Assembly: GCA_928212115.1 (NCBI GenBank)
Contig: CAKMRJ010003334.1
Location: 19,673,716 to 19,737,715 of the forward strand
DNA length: 64,000 bases
Source: Lactuca virosa
Lineage: Eukaryota; Streptophyta; Magnoliopsida; Asterales; Asteraceae
Direction of reading: 5' to 3'
The notes beneath the pieces were generated by a model, which was not told the DNA's origin, searched no databases, and worked only from the letters and a program-made list of their open reading frames with translations. Both the position numbers and the translations under genes were made by a program. Below are positions 42,732 to 54,506 of this stretch, one piece after another. How positions within the stretch are numbered: the first letter of the stretch is position 1; every line of letters begins with the position of its first letter.

Positions 42732-42968
42732 CCCATGACTCGCCGAGTCCTCAACCTCCGAGTCCTAGTCCTAGTCCTGACCAACCCACTGAGTCACCGA
42801 CTCAACTCACTGGTTCAACTCGCATCCAGAAGGGGTTAGGGTTTGCGACCCGACTCGCCGAGTCCAAGAACAGACTCGCCGAGTCCACTTGTGACACCAT
42901 CATTCAGACGATTACAGTCCATTCCAATGCTTCCCACTTGTAGATTTGGACTCCTAGGGCTGGCATTA

Positions 42969-42993
42969 CACGTAAAGCTGCCAACTTTACGTG
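42969..42993 (-). promoter_or_regulatory. Conserved LTR hairpin in the gag-only 3' LTR
   Basis: CACGTAAAG, seven bases, CTTTACGTG. There are 84 nt to the nearest ACTCGCCGAGT (42874-42884) on the cluster side, and the TATA box is at 43438-43445. Confidence 0.7.
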
Positions 42994-43437
42994 CATGCAA
43001 AGAGCTATGAAGCTTGAACATCAAATCTAAGCTAAAATGAAGGGGCAAAACAAGAAATGAGGCTATGGCATAATAAAGCTTCTCACTCAGAGCTCCTAAG
43101 GCTCATAAATACTCAGATCTAAAGTCCTCTTCGTCCACAAAAGCTCAATACTCGGATTGACCTTGGAAATGGCCCAAAAGTGACAAAATCTAGGTTAAGA
43201 AGGGGATCTAGATGACTATTAGTTAAGGTATGAGCTTCATACCTTCAATTGATCTGAAATGCCACCCAAACTCTGGATCTTCTGCCCCCTTCTTGAATCC
43301 CAAAGGTTTCCTTCCTCCTTCTAGCTTTAAATCACTCAAAAATGGCAAAAGAAGCTTAAGGGCACTCAATGGCTGCTTAGGGTTTCGAGAGTAGGTGAGG
43401 GGAGTGATGGAGGCTGGGGTGGAGGTCTGAAATGATG

Positions 43438-43585
43438 TTTAAATAGGGTACCAAGTCCGGAAATTAGGGTTTCCCAACCCAGACCTGACTCGTCGAGTCA
43501 GTCCCTCTGACTCGTCGAGTTGGTCACTTAAATCTCATCACGGAACCCGCTCCGACTCGCCGAGTTCACCCATGGATTCGACGAG
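43438..43585 (-). promoter_or_regulatory. TATA box and upstream palindrome cluster, gag-only 3' LTR
   Basis: On the minus strand, ACTCGNCGAGT motifs near 43585-43488 precede TATTTAAA (43445-43438). The gap from the last motif (43488-43498) to the box is 42 bp. Confidence 0.7.
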
Positions 43586-43648
43586 TTGACCCCCTTTGGC
43601 TTAGGGTCTTCTTTTCCTTTCTTGGTCTTCCGGATTCCGGGTGTTACA

Positions 43649-45463
43649 ACCCTCCCCCACTTAAACTAGACTTCGTCCTCGAAGTCTGCTTCGGCCAACT
43701 GCCCTACAAACTGCTATCGACATTCCCACCCGCAGAACACATCTCACGCTGACCACTTCCAGTGCTGGTTACTTCTCTGACACCCACTGATTGTTCCTCT
43801 TACTTATCCTGATGCTGAAGCCCTTCCCAGCAAAATGGATCAGATAATCCTTCGAGTAAAAGATTCATCCCTGCACCGGTTAAGACTCAAACGAGAGCTG
43901 CGCAACAGGATCAAACCCTTCCCTCTGAGATTATTTAACCCTGCCGTGAAAGGCGTAACACTTTCGATCAACTAATTGTTCTACTCCAAACTTCCCTTAT
44001 CAATATTGTCCCTGACTGAAGATTCTGATGTCTCTCATTCGCCTTCTGAATGAACCGAGACCATCCTGGTCCTAATTACTCTGCCATTTACTGTGTCACC
44101 GGCTCCCACCGGGTTCTGAACCCAAGCTATCCGCAACTCCAACCATACATGAAATCCCCAAATACCGCTACTGCTTGAGGCACTGACTGTCTGAAGCATC
44201 AAAATTTCTGAAACACTGAACTGCCTGGAACACTGATTGCTTCCCCAACATTTACCAAGACTTTCCTGGTCGCTGAGCAAAAGGGCTCTCACCTAGTCAT
44301 CTCACACGACTTTTGAACGAAATCCTTCTCTGGAACTAGATGCCACCGGTTATCATGCCACTGTGGCTCTACAATTTCTGGGATCCTTGATCCCCCCCCA
44401 ACTTGACCGCAAGATCTCTACCAGGTCCCACCTATACTGCTACTAACATACGGGCCTCGCCCACGGGTCTCACCCACTATATCTAGGAGCGGTCTCCCCC
44501 AAGGTCCCACCTTTCTAGGGCTATGAAACCAACTCCCTACTAATTTCTATGAACTATCCCTTCCTGATTCTTATCATGCTAACTGGGAAATACGGGCCTC
44601 GCCCAGATTCCGCTAACTAGGAGATACTAACAAATGCTGCGACCAACCCGCAGTCTTACCACCCTCTCCAACTACCTCTACTACTGACTGCCAATCAAAA
44701 GGCATCCCATGCCGGACGCTTCCACAATCTATGCCCTGATTTGCTCGAACCATGCTGACGATCCTCCCACCTGGTCTTTCCCAGACCAACCATCTGCAAT
44801 TGCGAAAACGCGAACTCCATGTTGAGAAGTCTCCCAAATTTCCAACTCACACATCCACTTGAGCTGTCTACCTCCCTAGTGGGAATGCAGACTCATCCTG
44901 AATCCACGCTCCTTTCTGTTCCTGAGCTCTGGGAGGACTCTCCCCCATTTCGATTCAACTAGATCCTTATAGTTCACTACTTGGATAGGATTCCCAATCC
45001 TTCCAACCATACACTAACCAACCAGCTGATAACCCAACGCTTACTACTGCTAATGGTCCAAAACTCACTAGTATCAATTTTGACCCACTTTTGAAGATTA
45101 ACAGGATACTTTTAGAGCCCCAATCACACACTTGCTACAGTGACACATCCTAGGAACCTGCCTCCAAGAGAACATCTTCAAACTACCACTCTAACTTCCC
45201 ATGGTATGCAATTGGCATATAACCCCAATACAAACAGGAAATAAATCATATTATACATTCACTTATCATAGATGCAGTACCATAACAATATAAACACGAA
45301 TAAAATTAATCAGGGGAGCAAAAGATACGCACCTTCAACACCCGGTGCTGCTCGCGGCTCTACTGTAGATAACTAAAAAAGCCCTACTCCCCACCGCAGG
45401 CACCGCCACGCGGCCCTGACGGCCGTCGGTGATCCTCAAAGTCGCAGGGGCAGATGTCGCCAC
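43649..45463 (-). other. Non-coding 3' internal region of the gag-only element
   Basis: About 1.8 kb between gag and the polypurine tract. This is where pol would lie in a complete element; no protease, RT or integrase motif is found in any frame. Short open frames here (44035-44292, 44613-44837) have no features. The distal direct repeat is at 43841-43945. Confidence 0.55.
43841..43945 (-). repeat. Internal direct repeat, distal copy
   Basis: GGTTAAGACTCAAACGAGAG and its surroundings, through a CTCTGAGATTATT segment, recur at 46891-46990 in the same orientation. The two copies bracket gag inside the gag-only element. Confidence 0.8.
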
Positions 45464-46542
45464 CTATCCTGCTGAAAGCAAACTCGGACACTGGGCCTTC
45501 TTGTGGCCCCTCTGACTGCAGTGAAAACATATCAGGTCTGATCCCTGAGTGGTGATAGCAGTACAATCCCTACTGAAATGACCAGTCCGACCGCACTTGA
45601 AGCAGCCAGAATCACCACCACTACCACTCCTGCACGCACCCTCATGCGTCCTGCCACACTTGCCACAATGATTGCGGCCCCGAAAATCCCTCGATCTCCC
45701 ATCTGGCCCCTTGGGCCTCTTGCCTGAACCTGTGGCTGTCTGAACCTCTTCTGGCTTCCTCTTCCTCTCTGCCTGCAAATCAATCTCCCTTACTCTGGCT
45801 CGTGCAATCATGTCCTCCAGCGTCTTGCAGCTGGACCTGCTCATGAACTGCCTGATGTCGCTCCTCAGCATCTCGTGATATCGAGCTTTCTTCATCTCCT
45901 CGTCCGCCACATACTGCAGAACCAGAAGATCCCTCTCCCTAAACTTGGCGGTGATCTCCGCCACAGTCTCAGTCGTCTGCTGAAGGTCCTAAAAACTTCT
46001 GTGCCAACTGCTGCACCTCAATAACTGGTGCAAACTCAGCCCTGAACCTGGCCGAGAAATCACTCCATGTCATCGCGTCCAACGCGGCATCATCCCCCCA
46101 TGGCATGACCAAACTCCTCCCACCAATCCCGCGCTCTTTCCTTCAGAAGACAGGAGGCGAGTCTGACCTTGTCCCCCTCGGGACACTGGCTCGTAGGGAA
46201 AGCGTTGGCAACATCGGCCAACCACCTGCTGCTAGCAATGGGATCCCTAGCCCCGTGATAATCTGGTGCTCCGCAAGCCCTGAACTCTCGAAAAGTCAAG
46301 GTACGCGCCCCTACCAAAGCCATCATCTCAGTGCGAAAAGCTCCCAGCTTCTCATCCAGAAGCTCCAAAATACCCTCCTTGACCGAACCAAAGATCACAG
46401 GAGTCTGGTCTAGAATACTGCGTGTAACCTCAGCTGAAACAAACTCCCTCATCCGCTCCTCGAGCTGCTCGACTCCTGAACCCGAGCCTGATCCCTCTCC
46501 GGCGCCTGATCCGCCCACTGGTCTCTCACACAAAGTCACCAT
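45464..46542 (-). pseudogene. Gag polyprotein of the gag-only element (two frameshifts)
   Basis: It starts at 46542 with a Gly/Ser/Glu-rich N-terminus, then a capsid (retrotrans_gag) region with FREFRACGAPDYHGARDP and RARDWWEEFGH. One extra base in a C6 run near 46095 shifts the frame. A second extra base near 45990 shifts it back into an open frame from 45964. The C-terminal part has Arg/Lys-rich sequence and zinc knuckles: CGKCGRTHEGAC-like, CFKCGRTGHFSRDC and CFHCSQRGHKKAQC, the last two fitting CX2CX4HX4C. Both shifts are single-base, so sequencing error is possible. Gag forms the particle shell and binds RNA. Confidence 0.88.
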
Positions 46543-46890
46543 GCTGAAAACATATCATAAAACTATCAGAATACTCATCACTACCGAGGGATCATACACA
46601 CACTCTACAAGTTTCCCGGTCTCATCTCGGCCTTTCCCGAATCGATTACGGATCCTCTGCTTTCAGTAGTACGGGCCCATACTACCTTCCACATCTATCC
46701 GTACTTTCCTCAAGAACTGCTTCGACTCCACCAGGTCCCTTTTACTACTACTACTGCTCCCAGCACTAACTCATCCTATGATTACCCTAGGGAAACCTCT
46801 AACTCAACCAAAACCAGTCCTCAACTGCTGAAAGTCTCCTCGTAATGCCAATTAGCCATCACCTAAATACCATCACATGTAACGAGGCTC

Positions 46891-46990
46891 GGATAATCCT
46901 TCAAGTAAGGGACTCATCCTTACAACGGTTAAGACTCAAACGAGAGCTACGCAATAGGGTCAAATCCAATACTCTGAGATTATTCAACCC
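46891..46990 (-). repeat. Internal direct repeat, gag-proximal copy
   Basis: Partner of 43841-43945, about 85% alike by eye, lying in the leader upstream of gag. Confidence 0.8.
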
Positions 46991-47562
46991 TGATTACATG
47001 TGACTTAACGTATTCACCTAACAGCTAACTCCCACCACTCGGAATCCCACAAAGCACAGAGCAACAACATTCAGACAAAGGAAATTCTAACCTTAACATA
47101 CTCAAGCAATCATAATCCCATAACAAGAATCTGTACTAGCATGCGACATAATATCATATACTTAGGCATAACCTAAACAGGCTATCCTACTACTGTCTAA
47201 CCAGTACTATTATGCAGCTCAAAAACACATATAACAGGTACATAAGGCATCCTTCCTAGATCCTTAGCCCTAATCTAGCATGCCGTTCTACCAAATGATA
47301 AACATCACATAAACTTGTATGGGTATTTTGGGGTACTTACTTGAGCTCGGCTGATTGCATGCACCACACCCTTTTTCTCTTTTCAAAGTTCCTTTCTTTC
47401 TAAATTTTTTTCGCTTTTTCTAAAACTCTTTCCTTTTCTCAAAACTCCTTTTATAAAAATGATTTTTCCTTTTGAAAAATTTCTATACCAATTCCTTAGT
47501 TTGAGTTCAGACACACTCGAAAGTATGTCCGAATCTCTCAAACCAAGGCTCTGATACCAACT

Positions 47563-49644
47563 TGTAACGACCCAAAATCATGACTAAAAATTTCGTTTGA
47601 AAACATTACTTAAAACATAATTGTCAACCATAAATAAAATCATAACATAAATCGGAGTGTAATTTCCAAAACATATTTTCATTATCAGAGTAAAACATCC
47701 CAGGCTGACTAATCAATAGTGCGTGCCATGCGATCACCCCGAGCTCTTCCCTCCGCTACCGGAAGTACCTAAAACCAAAACTGAAAACCGTAAGCATGAA
47801 GCTTAGTGAGTTCCCCCAATCTACCACATACCACACAAAACTGCATACTGCAAATACTGGGCCTCGCCCTCTACCTCGGGCCTTGCCCGCTACTACTGGC
47901 CCCGCCTGCCCCAGGTCCCGCCTGGCTTCGAGCCCCGCTCGGCATACATATCTGTTTCTTTTAGGCCCCGCCTGTCTCTGGGCCCCGCCCGCTAACATAT
48001 ACTAACACATCATCATATCACAACGCATAACTAAACATATACTACTGAATCCTGTTCTAAGGCCTCGCCCCTGTCCTGCTACTGATGAGTCATGGAACCC
48101 CGTCCACACTCCTACTGATAGTGAGATATGGGCCCAAACCACACTCACTCCTTTCCTACTTGGGCCTCGCCCCCTGCTCTGCTACTAATGAGATATGGAA
48201 CACCATCCACACTCTGCTATTGGTGAGATAAAGGGACCTCGCCCACACTCACCTCCCTACCAGGCACATACATGTATCACACAGACAACAAGTATACTCT
48301 ATCATGCAAACCCTTCCTGGGGCACCCACCCTACATTGGACCTTGGTCCTGAATATCGTACTAGCATACTGTGCCTAGGGCTAACCCCCGGGTCTTCCTA
48401 CTCATTTCTACATGGGCCGACATTATGGCCGTAGACCCATCCACACAAAGGGAAATTCACCTGCACCGCTGAACTTGCCGACACGCTTCTGACTGCTGAC
48501 TAACAACTCCCGAACCGCTGCTCCTCTAGCTCCCCGAGCTACCAATAACAACATAACACTTAGCCCCCAAACTGACCTCCAGAAGTCAAACTAAGTCAAC
48601 TCCGGCCCAAGTCAAAGTCTTGGTCAAAGTCAACCTTCCAGGTCGACCCCACTCGCCGAGCCAGCCTATTGACTCGCCTAGTTCATAAGCTCAGGAATCC
48701 TAACATCCGCGACTCGACTCGCCGAGTCACCCCACGACTTGCCGAGTCCTCAACCTCCGAGTCCTAGTCCTGGTCCTGACCAACCCACTGAGTCACCGAC
48801 TCAACTCACTGGTTCAACTCGCATCCAGAAGGGGTTAGGGTTTGCGACCCGACTCGCCGAGTCCAAGAACAGACTCGCCGAGTCCACTTGTGACACCTTC
48901 ATTCAGACGATTACAGTCCATTCCAATTCTTCCTACTTGTAGATCTAGACTCCTAGGGCTGGCATTACACGTAAAGTTGCCAACTTTACGTGCATGCAAA
49001 GAGCTATGAAGCTTGAACATCAAATCTAAGCTAAAATGAAGGTCCAAAACAAGAAATGAGGCTATGGATGAATAAAGCTTCTCACTTAGAGCTCCTAAGG
49101 CTCATAAATACTCAGATCTAAAGTCCTCTTCGTCCACAAAAGCTCAATACTCGGATTGACCTTGGAAATGGCCCAAAAGTGACAAAATCTAGGTTAAGAA
49201 GGGGATCTAGATGACTATCAGTTAAGGTATGAGCTTCATACCTTCCATTGATCTGAAATGCCACCCAAACTCTGGATCTTCTGCCCCCTTCTTGAATCCC
49301 CAAAGGTTTCCTTCCTCCTTCTAGCTTTAAATCACTCAAAAATGGCAAAAGAAGCTTAAGGGCACTCAATGGCTGCTTAGGGTTTCGAGAGTAGGTGAGG
49401 GGAGTGATGGAGGCTGGGGTGGAGGCCTGAAATGATGTTTAAATAGGGTGCCAAGTCCGAAAATTAGGGTTTCCTAACCCAGACCTGACTCGTCGAGTCA
49501 GTCCCTCCGACTCGCCGAGTCGGTCACTTAAATCTCATCACGGAACCCGCTCCGACTCGCCGAGTTCACCCATGGACTCGACGAGTTGACCCCCTTTGGC
49601 TTAGGGTCTTCTTTTCCTTTCTTGGTCTTCCGGATTCCGGGTGT

Positions 49645-49648
<4 letters not shown>
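47563..49648 (-). repeat. 5' LTR of the gag-only element
   Basis: 2086 bp, intact. In element sense it holds palindromes near 49585-49488, TATTTAAA near 49445-49438, the hairpin 48992-48968 and a second cluster from 48883 to about 48650. Primer-site complement at 47548-47559. Confidence 0.92.
48968..48992 (-). promoter_or_regulatory. Conserved LTR hairpin in the gag-only 5' LTR
   Basis: CACGTAAAG, seven bases, CTTTACGTG. There are 84 nt to ACTCGCCGAGT at 48873-48883. Identical stem to 31044-31068. Confidence 0.7.
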
Positions 49649-49719
<71 letters not shown>

Positions 49720-49761
49720 TGGAACCTACGGGTTATTGTGTGGCAAATACGTATTCTATTT

Positions 49762-51406
49762 CTAAGCAATCAAAACGAAAGTCGTAGTAGTCATAAAACC
49801 TAGAGCGGGCATATAGAGAACATCCAAATCTGACTTTGCATGAGAAAGTTATGTTTTTTAGAAGTTTCAGCTTAGCAGTGTACGACACAGAAACCGCAAT
49901 CAAGATCGGTCGATTGTTAGGAAAAACAATTTAAACGAGAGTTGAAGATCTCATTAATAGGAGTATGTCGATATAAAGACATCCAAGAACGGATGTCGTA
50001 TGAGAGAGTTATGATCTATACGGATTTTAACAGTCTAAGCCTGTTAAAAATATAGCTTTAAAAACAAAATGAAAACTAGCCGACGGAGTCTAAATAAAAG
50101 TTGTAGATCTCGTCGATAGCTAAGAGTTGATATAGAGAAATTCAAAAATGGAGCTCGTATGAAGAAGATATGATTTTTTGAAAAAACTAAAATACGCGTG
50201 TACATGGGCGCCCCCCGACAAAAGACTTGGCGTGCGTCTGACGCACTACAAAAATATGACATGTTTCGACACCCTATCGGAGCCACGCCAACACCCTTGA
50301 CCAAAGTTGTGAGGCACCCTAACAAATTGTGTGGCGTGCCTTCGAAAAATCACTATATATAGCCCTTTTGCTCATTCATTTTCTCCACACCAAAAAACCT
50401 CCCACTTTTGTCTCTAGATCCGAACTTTTAAGGTATTTTCGGGTTTCTAAAGAATCTAATTAATGAGATACTGTGGCATATGTCATAGGAGGTCCCGACG
50501 AATAGAAGTGCTCGGTATCGAAATTTTGTCTGCATAAATCCCGATTTTCGTTAGAAACTCTCTGTAAAGTTAAGCTACGCTTACTAGTCTTTTAAGGGTA
50601 ACTTATATTTATATTCATAGTCGTTATTATGAATATTTAAATTAGATTTATCAGTAATTCCAGTTATAATATTGATTGATCTACTTACTGGAGAGGTGTC
50701 TAGAATGGTCACCTTGGCTTGGTTGTTGGATTTCAGAAAGGTTGTAAGCTGAAATGGTCCTGCATCCCAATTGTCTTATCTGGCTGGTTCTTATTTGATA
50801 GAAATCTCAATATTCGTTAGGATTAGTGAAATATCTAATCTTCTTACTAGATTCTCATAGGAACTAATAAGCTATAGTATTATAGGTTAATCCCCGTTGG
50901 CGTGTTGCTCGTCAGTAATATTGTCCGGTTAAAATGTTAATCCTATGAAAAATTGTACATGTGAGTTCTTCTCACTATATTATATACTCCAATATGTATC
51001 ATGTGTATACTAGGATATAGTTTTCCAGTAGTATGCAATTAGGCCACTAGACTAGCTTAGTTAGTTGCATATCGTGTACCTAATAGAATTATTTAATTGT
51101 AAAAAAAAATATGTGTAAAACCTAAAACAAAAAATAAAATAAATAATATTTCATAAGTGATAATTGATAAAATTGTGTTATTACTATTCGAAGCTTAAGG
51201 TTAGTTTCGTTCTCATAATATAACTAATACATTTTTATACATAAGATTATTCTTTGAATTAAAAAAAAAAAAACTTGTATTATATAAAAATATGGTTTTT
51301 AAATGAGAAAAATGTAATAAAAAATTTATATGGTTTCAAATGGAAAATGGTCAACATTGAACATTGGAAAAAATGATGTTCGATTTGGAACAAAAAATAG
51401 AGTGTC
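49762..51406 (+). mobile_element. LTR remnant right of copia-A
   Basis: It has the repeated phrases GTTGTAGATCTCG and GAGCTCGTATGAAGAAGATATG (near 49800, 49940 and 50110) seen in the solo LTR at 16287. A GGCGTGC/GACGCAC-rich stretch (50205-50335) precedes a TATATATA box near 50354. The left part of the same LTR probably lies at 29040-29309. Its end is not defined; from about 51060 the DNA is AT-rich and nothing is recognised. The open frame at 50044-50325 (-) is repeat sequence. Confidence 0.55.
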
Positions 51407-51427
51407 TGTAACATCCCGACTCTCAGG

Positions 51428-51492
<65 letters not shown>

Positions 51493-51512
51493 TTTTTAGG
51501 GTTGACTGAGTG

Positions 51513-51659
51513 ACTCGCCGAGTTGTATGCCCAACTCGTCGAGTATAGTCGGATTGGCCACGTGGGTTTAATGACCAACTCGACGAGTCAGAGAGCCGAC
51601 TCGCCGAGTTGGCGCCGTGTGAGGAAACCCAAAATCTCCGGGGTTGGGTCCTATTTAAA
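51513..51659 (+). promoter_or_regulatory. Upstream palindrome cluster and TATA box of gypsy-C
   Basis: Four ACTCGNCGAGT copies; the last ends at 51609, 42 bp before TATTTAAA at 51652-51659. Confidence 0.7.
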
Positions 51660-51733
51660 GGACCTTAAGCCCTCATTTCTGCCTCACCAGCCACCCAACT
51701 CCCCTATGTGAAACCCTAATCGATCAGATTGAT

Positions 51734-51789
<56 letters not shown>

Positions 51790-52150
51790 TAACTTGAGTG
51801 GTTTTGTGCATCTTTGGAAGGAGATTTGGAGAGCTTGGCGTGTTTGATCAAGGAGGGGCTGTAGATCCATAGTTCTGCAGTGATTAGCTTCAGTGCAAAG
51901 GTAAAATTCTTCTATCTTGACCTTTCCTTTGTGAGATCTTAGTTTAGGGAGGTTTTTAGGGTTTTCTCCCATCCATCCTTTTGACAATGAGTTATTTGAG
52001 CATATCATGAGGTTGAAACCTCAGATCTGGACTGTAGGAGGACGTGAGAGCCCAAAGATCTGTACTTTATTGAGCAAGAGACAAGGTTTTGTGAATTTAA
52101 CCCTTGTTGGAGTTTGTATTGGCATTATGAGCCTAATATGCCATGCATGA

Positions 52151-52174
52151 ACGTAAAAGCTTGCAGCTTTACGT
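52151..52174 (+). promoter_or_regulatory. Conserved LTR hairpin of gypsy-C
   Basis: ACGTAAAAGC pairs with GCTTTACGT around TTGCA, with one bulged A. There are 86 nt to ACTCGCCGAGT at 52261-52271. Confidence 0.6.
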
Positions 52175-53172
52175 GACATTCGAGCCTTGGGATACTAGAT
52201 CTAGAGTTTGGAGCTGTAGATCTGCCTTTAAACGTCTGAATGAGAATATAGACTGAATGGACTCGCCGAGTTAATGAGCTGACTCGACGAGACGGCTAGG
52301 GTTTTCCCCGATGAGTCCGTACATGAGTAACTCGGCGAGTTGATGAGACAACTCGACGAATTAGGTTTGGTTTTCGTGATTTTTCTGAAGGAACAAGGAG
52401 ACTCGGCGAGTCACATAGGTGCACTCGACGAGTCGGGTCAACATGGACTATTGACTCGAGTGTTAACTTCAGCTGACTTTAGGGTTTGGTCAAGACAGGG
52501 ATTATTGAGACCATGGACGGGTAGAATGGTCTTTTACCCATTCCAAGAGTTAGAGAAAGAGAGAATAGCCTTTGGTTTATTTAGAGTTGTGATTGGAGTG
52601 TTAATTAGAGATAATTATCATATGTGTTAGGCGGAGGCTAGATCGGTGATTTGTGTACGAGATTCATTTGTTTGCTTACGAGGTGAGTCTTCTCACTATA
52701 CTTACCTTGAGTGGTAACTATGTGTGACCGGAGGGTCTTGTATTCTTATATTGAGTATTGTGATATCCTGCATTATGTCTTTGTGATTTATGATGTGTAT
52801 TATTCCGAGCTTACTGAGTTAGGACCGGAGGGTCCACCCGAGTTGTGGGACCGAAGGGTTCTACTGAGACACATTGACCGGAGGGTCTTATTCGAGTATA
52901 GCCATGAGAGTCTAATGAGATGTGTGTGGTATTTTGGGGAACTCACTAAGCTTTGTGCTTACTATGTTATGTGATATGTGTTTCAGGTACTTCTCAGGAT
53001 CGCAACAAGGTGCCGGCTTGATTGTACACACACAAGATGGAGTTCATGTTTTGTGGATCCTGGATTTATCAAACAATTTATATTTGACAATTGTGGTTTT
53101 GGAATTTCATATTGAGATTTATGTGGTTTTGAAAAATGAAAATTTTGTTTGAAAATTTACGGTGTTACAAGT

Positions 53173-53184
53173 TGGTATCAGAGC
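53173..53184 (+). other. tRNA-iMet primer-binding site of gypsy-C
   Basis: TGGTATCAGAGC, complementary to the 3' end of initiator Met tRNA, begins three bases after the LTR end. Confidence 0.88.
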
Positions 53185-53738
53185 CTTGGTTTGAGGGATT
53201 CGGATGTACCCTTGGGTATGTCTGGACTCAAACTGAGGATTTGAGAAAAAATTCAAAAGGAATGATTTTTCTAAAATGAGTAAGAGTTTTAAGAGAAAAA
53301 CAAGTTGGAGCAGTGTGTACAATCAGCCAGAGCCCGAACGGTGATTTCCCAAAATACCCTTACTTATTTGTGTTATGAGATATTTATAAGATGTTAGGCA
53401 TGCATGCTAGAGGATAGGCTAGGTACTTCAGAATTTGGAGCTAGAGTTGCCTGATTCATGATGCCTTAGCCTAGGGTATGCTATTGAGTGATCTTATTTG
53501 TTATTTGATCTGTGTGGACTGAGTAGGAGACACATAGCAGGAATCTTTTAGAGAGAGTTGAGTGATCTAGGATAGATACCTAGATGAGCATAGAGGAATC
53601 TACCGAGAGAGTAGTTTGATATCTGTGAGGGATAGAGTACTGTGAATTAGGATCCTAGGAGGAGGACTTGGGATGAGTACATATTGGTGTGGAAGGTAGT
53701 ATTGGGCCCGTACTACTGAAAGCACCGGATCTGTATGT
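53185..53738 (+). mobile_element. Leader of gypsy-C, cut off by the Copia array
   Basis: CCTTGGTTTGAGGGATTCGG and the GTACTACTGAAAGC segment near its end match the leader of the gag-only element (complement at 47530 and 46670). In that relative gag starts about 120 bp further on. Here copia-C inserts at 53739, so gag and the rest of gypsy-C should lie beyond the array, probably outside the window. Confidence 0.7.
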
Positions 53739-54506
53739 TGTTGGGTTTTGAGCATACTAACACTCCTAAGGTGTTCATGAAACCCTAGAAACCTTGGATC
53801 TATGTTTGACTAAAATACATGCAAAATAATTTTCCAAGGTCCATAACCTATCTAGCATGGCATGGGGTACTTTTAAACATAAAAGATACTAGAAGAATTA
53901 CATGCCTTTAGTAGTGAGTTGATTCCTTAGGAGTTTGAGAGCCTAGCACCAATAATGTGAATGCCTCAAATGGAAATCACAAATCACCACAAACTTGGAA
54001 AACTTTATGAGAGAGTATAGAAGCTCTAGAAATCGGCCACTCTTATGCACACACACATAGTGTCCTTTCAAGCACCACAAGCCTCTTTATATAGTGTAGA
54101 TGATTAGGGTCATGAACCATGCAAACCCTAATAACTCATGTCTTTTCCTTTTCCAAGGATCCATGGGTTAAAAGCTCCATGGATCATCCATGCACTCCCA
54201 TGAAAGCTTAGCCCATTTCCTAATGAGTATTAGCCCACACTATATAAATATAATAGCCCAATATTTAATTAGTCACATTTTGATCACTAAATTAATTCAT
54301 AATTAATTTAAGATCAATACTAATTAAATAATATGATTTCATATTAATATATTATAACTTATAATATATTAATTAGTCACAAAATATACTATTCTCATAA
54401 TATTATCCATATAAATAGTTCGGGTGAAGTGCAACCAAAATGGACCATGTCGGGTCGGGTCAAGTATATACCAAATAAGTTATGGACTTAGACACCTTAT
54501 CCAACA
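53739..54506 (-). repeat. Left LTR of copia-C
   Basis: Begins TGTTGGGTTTTGAGC and ends TTATCCAACA; 768 bp; about 80% like the LTRs of copia-B and the right LTR, by eye. Confidence 0.85.

Larger units (their letters stand above)
34055..43648 (-). repeat. 3' LTR of the gag-only element, split by copia-B
   Basis: Parts 34055-35228 and 42737-43648, together 2086 bp. They match 47563-49648 closely but with scattered substitutions and small indels, so the insertion is older than copia-B. In the element's sense, palindromes at 43488-43585 precede TATTTAAA (43445-43438), then the hairpin (42993-42969), then a second cluster in which copia-B landed. Short open frames in the CT-rich 34.2-35.0 kb stretch are not genes. 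Confidence 0.9.
34055..49648 (-). mobile_element. Gag-only LTR retrotransposon (TR-GAG-like), with nested Copia
   Basis: Read on the minus strand, the 5' LTR is 49648-47563 and the 3' LTR 43648-34055, the latter split by copia-B. Both LTRs are 2086 bp once the insert is removed. The primer site is the complement of GCTCTGATACCA (47548-47559) and the polypurine tract is the complement of CCCTCCCCCACTT after 43648. TATAT borders both outer ends. The 3.9-kb internal region holds gag only; no protease, RT, RNase H or integrase is recognisable. Such elements need enzymes from a full-length relative. Without the insert it is 8086 bp. Confidence 0.9.
51407..53169 (+). mobile_element. 5' LTR of gypsy-C
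   Basis: 1763 bp, beginning TGTAACATCCCGACTC and ending GGTGTTACA, directly followed by the primer site. A long TA run (about 51430-51489) is near its start. Palindromes at 51513-51523, 51534-51544, 51578-51588 and 51599-51609 precede TATTTAAA (51652-51659). A GA-repeat lies at 51740-51786. The hairpin is at 51.15 kb plus 1 kb (52151-52174) and the second cluster at 52261-52435. Short GGACCGGAGGGTC-type tandem units lie at 52720-52890. It is related to, but much diverged from, the LTRs at 30394 and 47563. Confidence 0.88.

Noticed and set aside
45384..45783. Alternative minus-strand frames over gag
   Set aside because: The zinc-knuckle frame 45964-45464 is the real one; the others overlap it without motifs.
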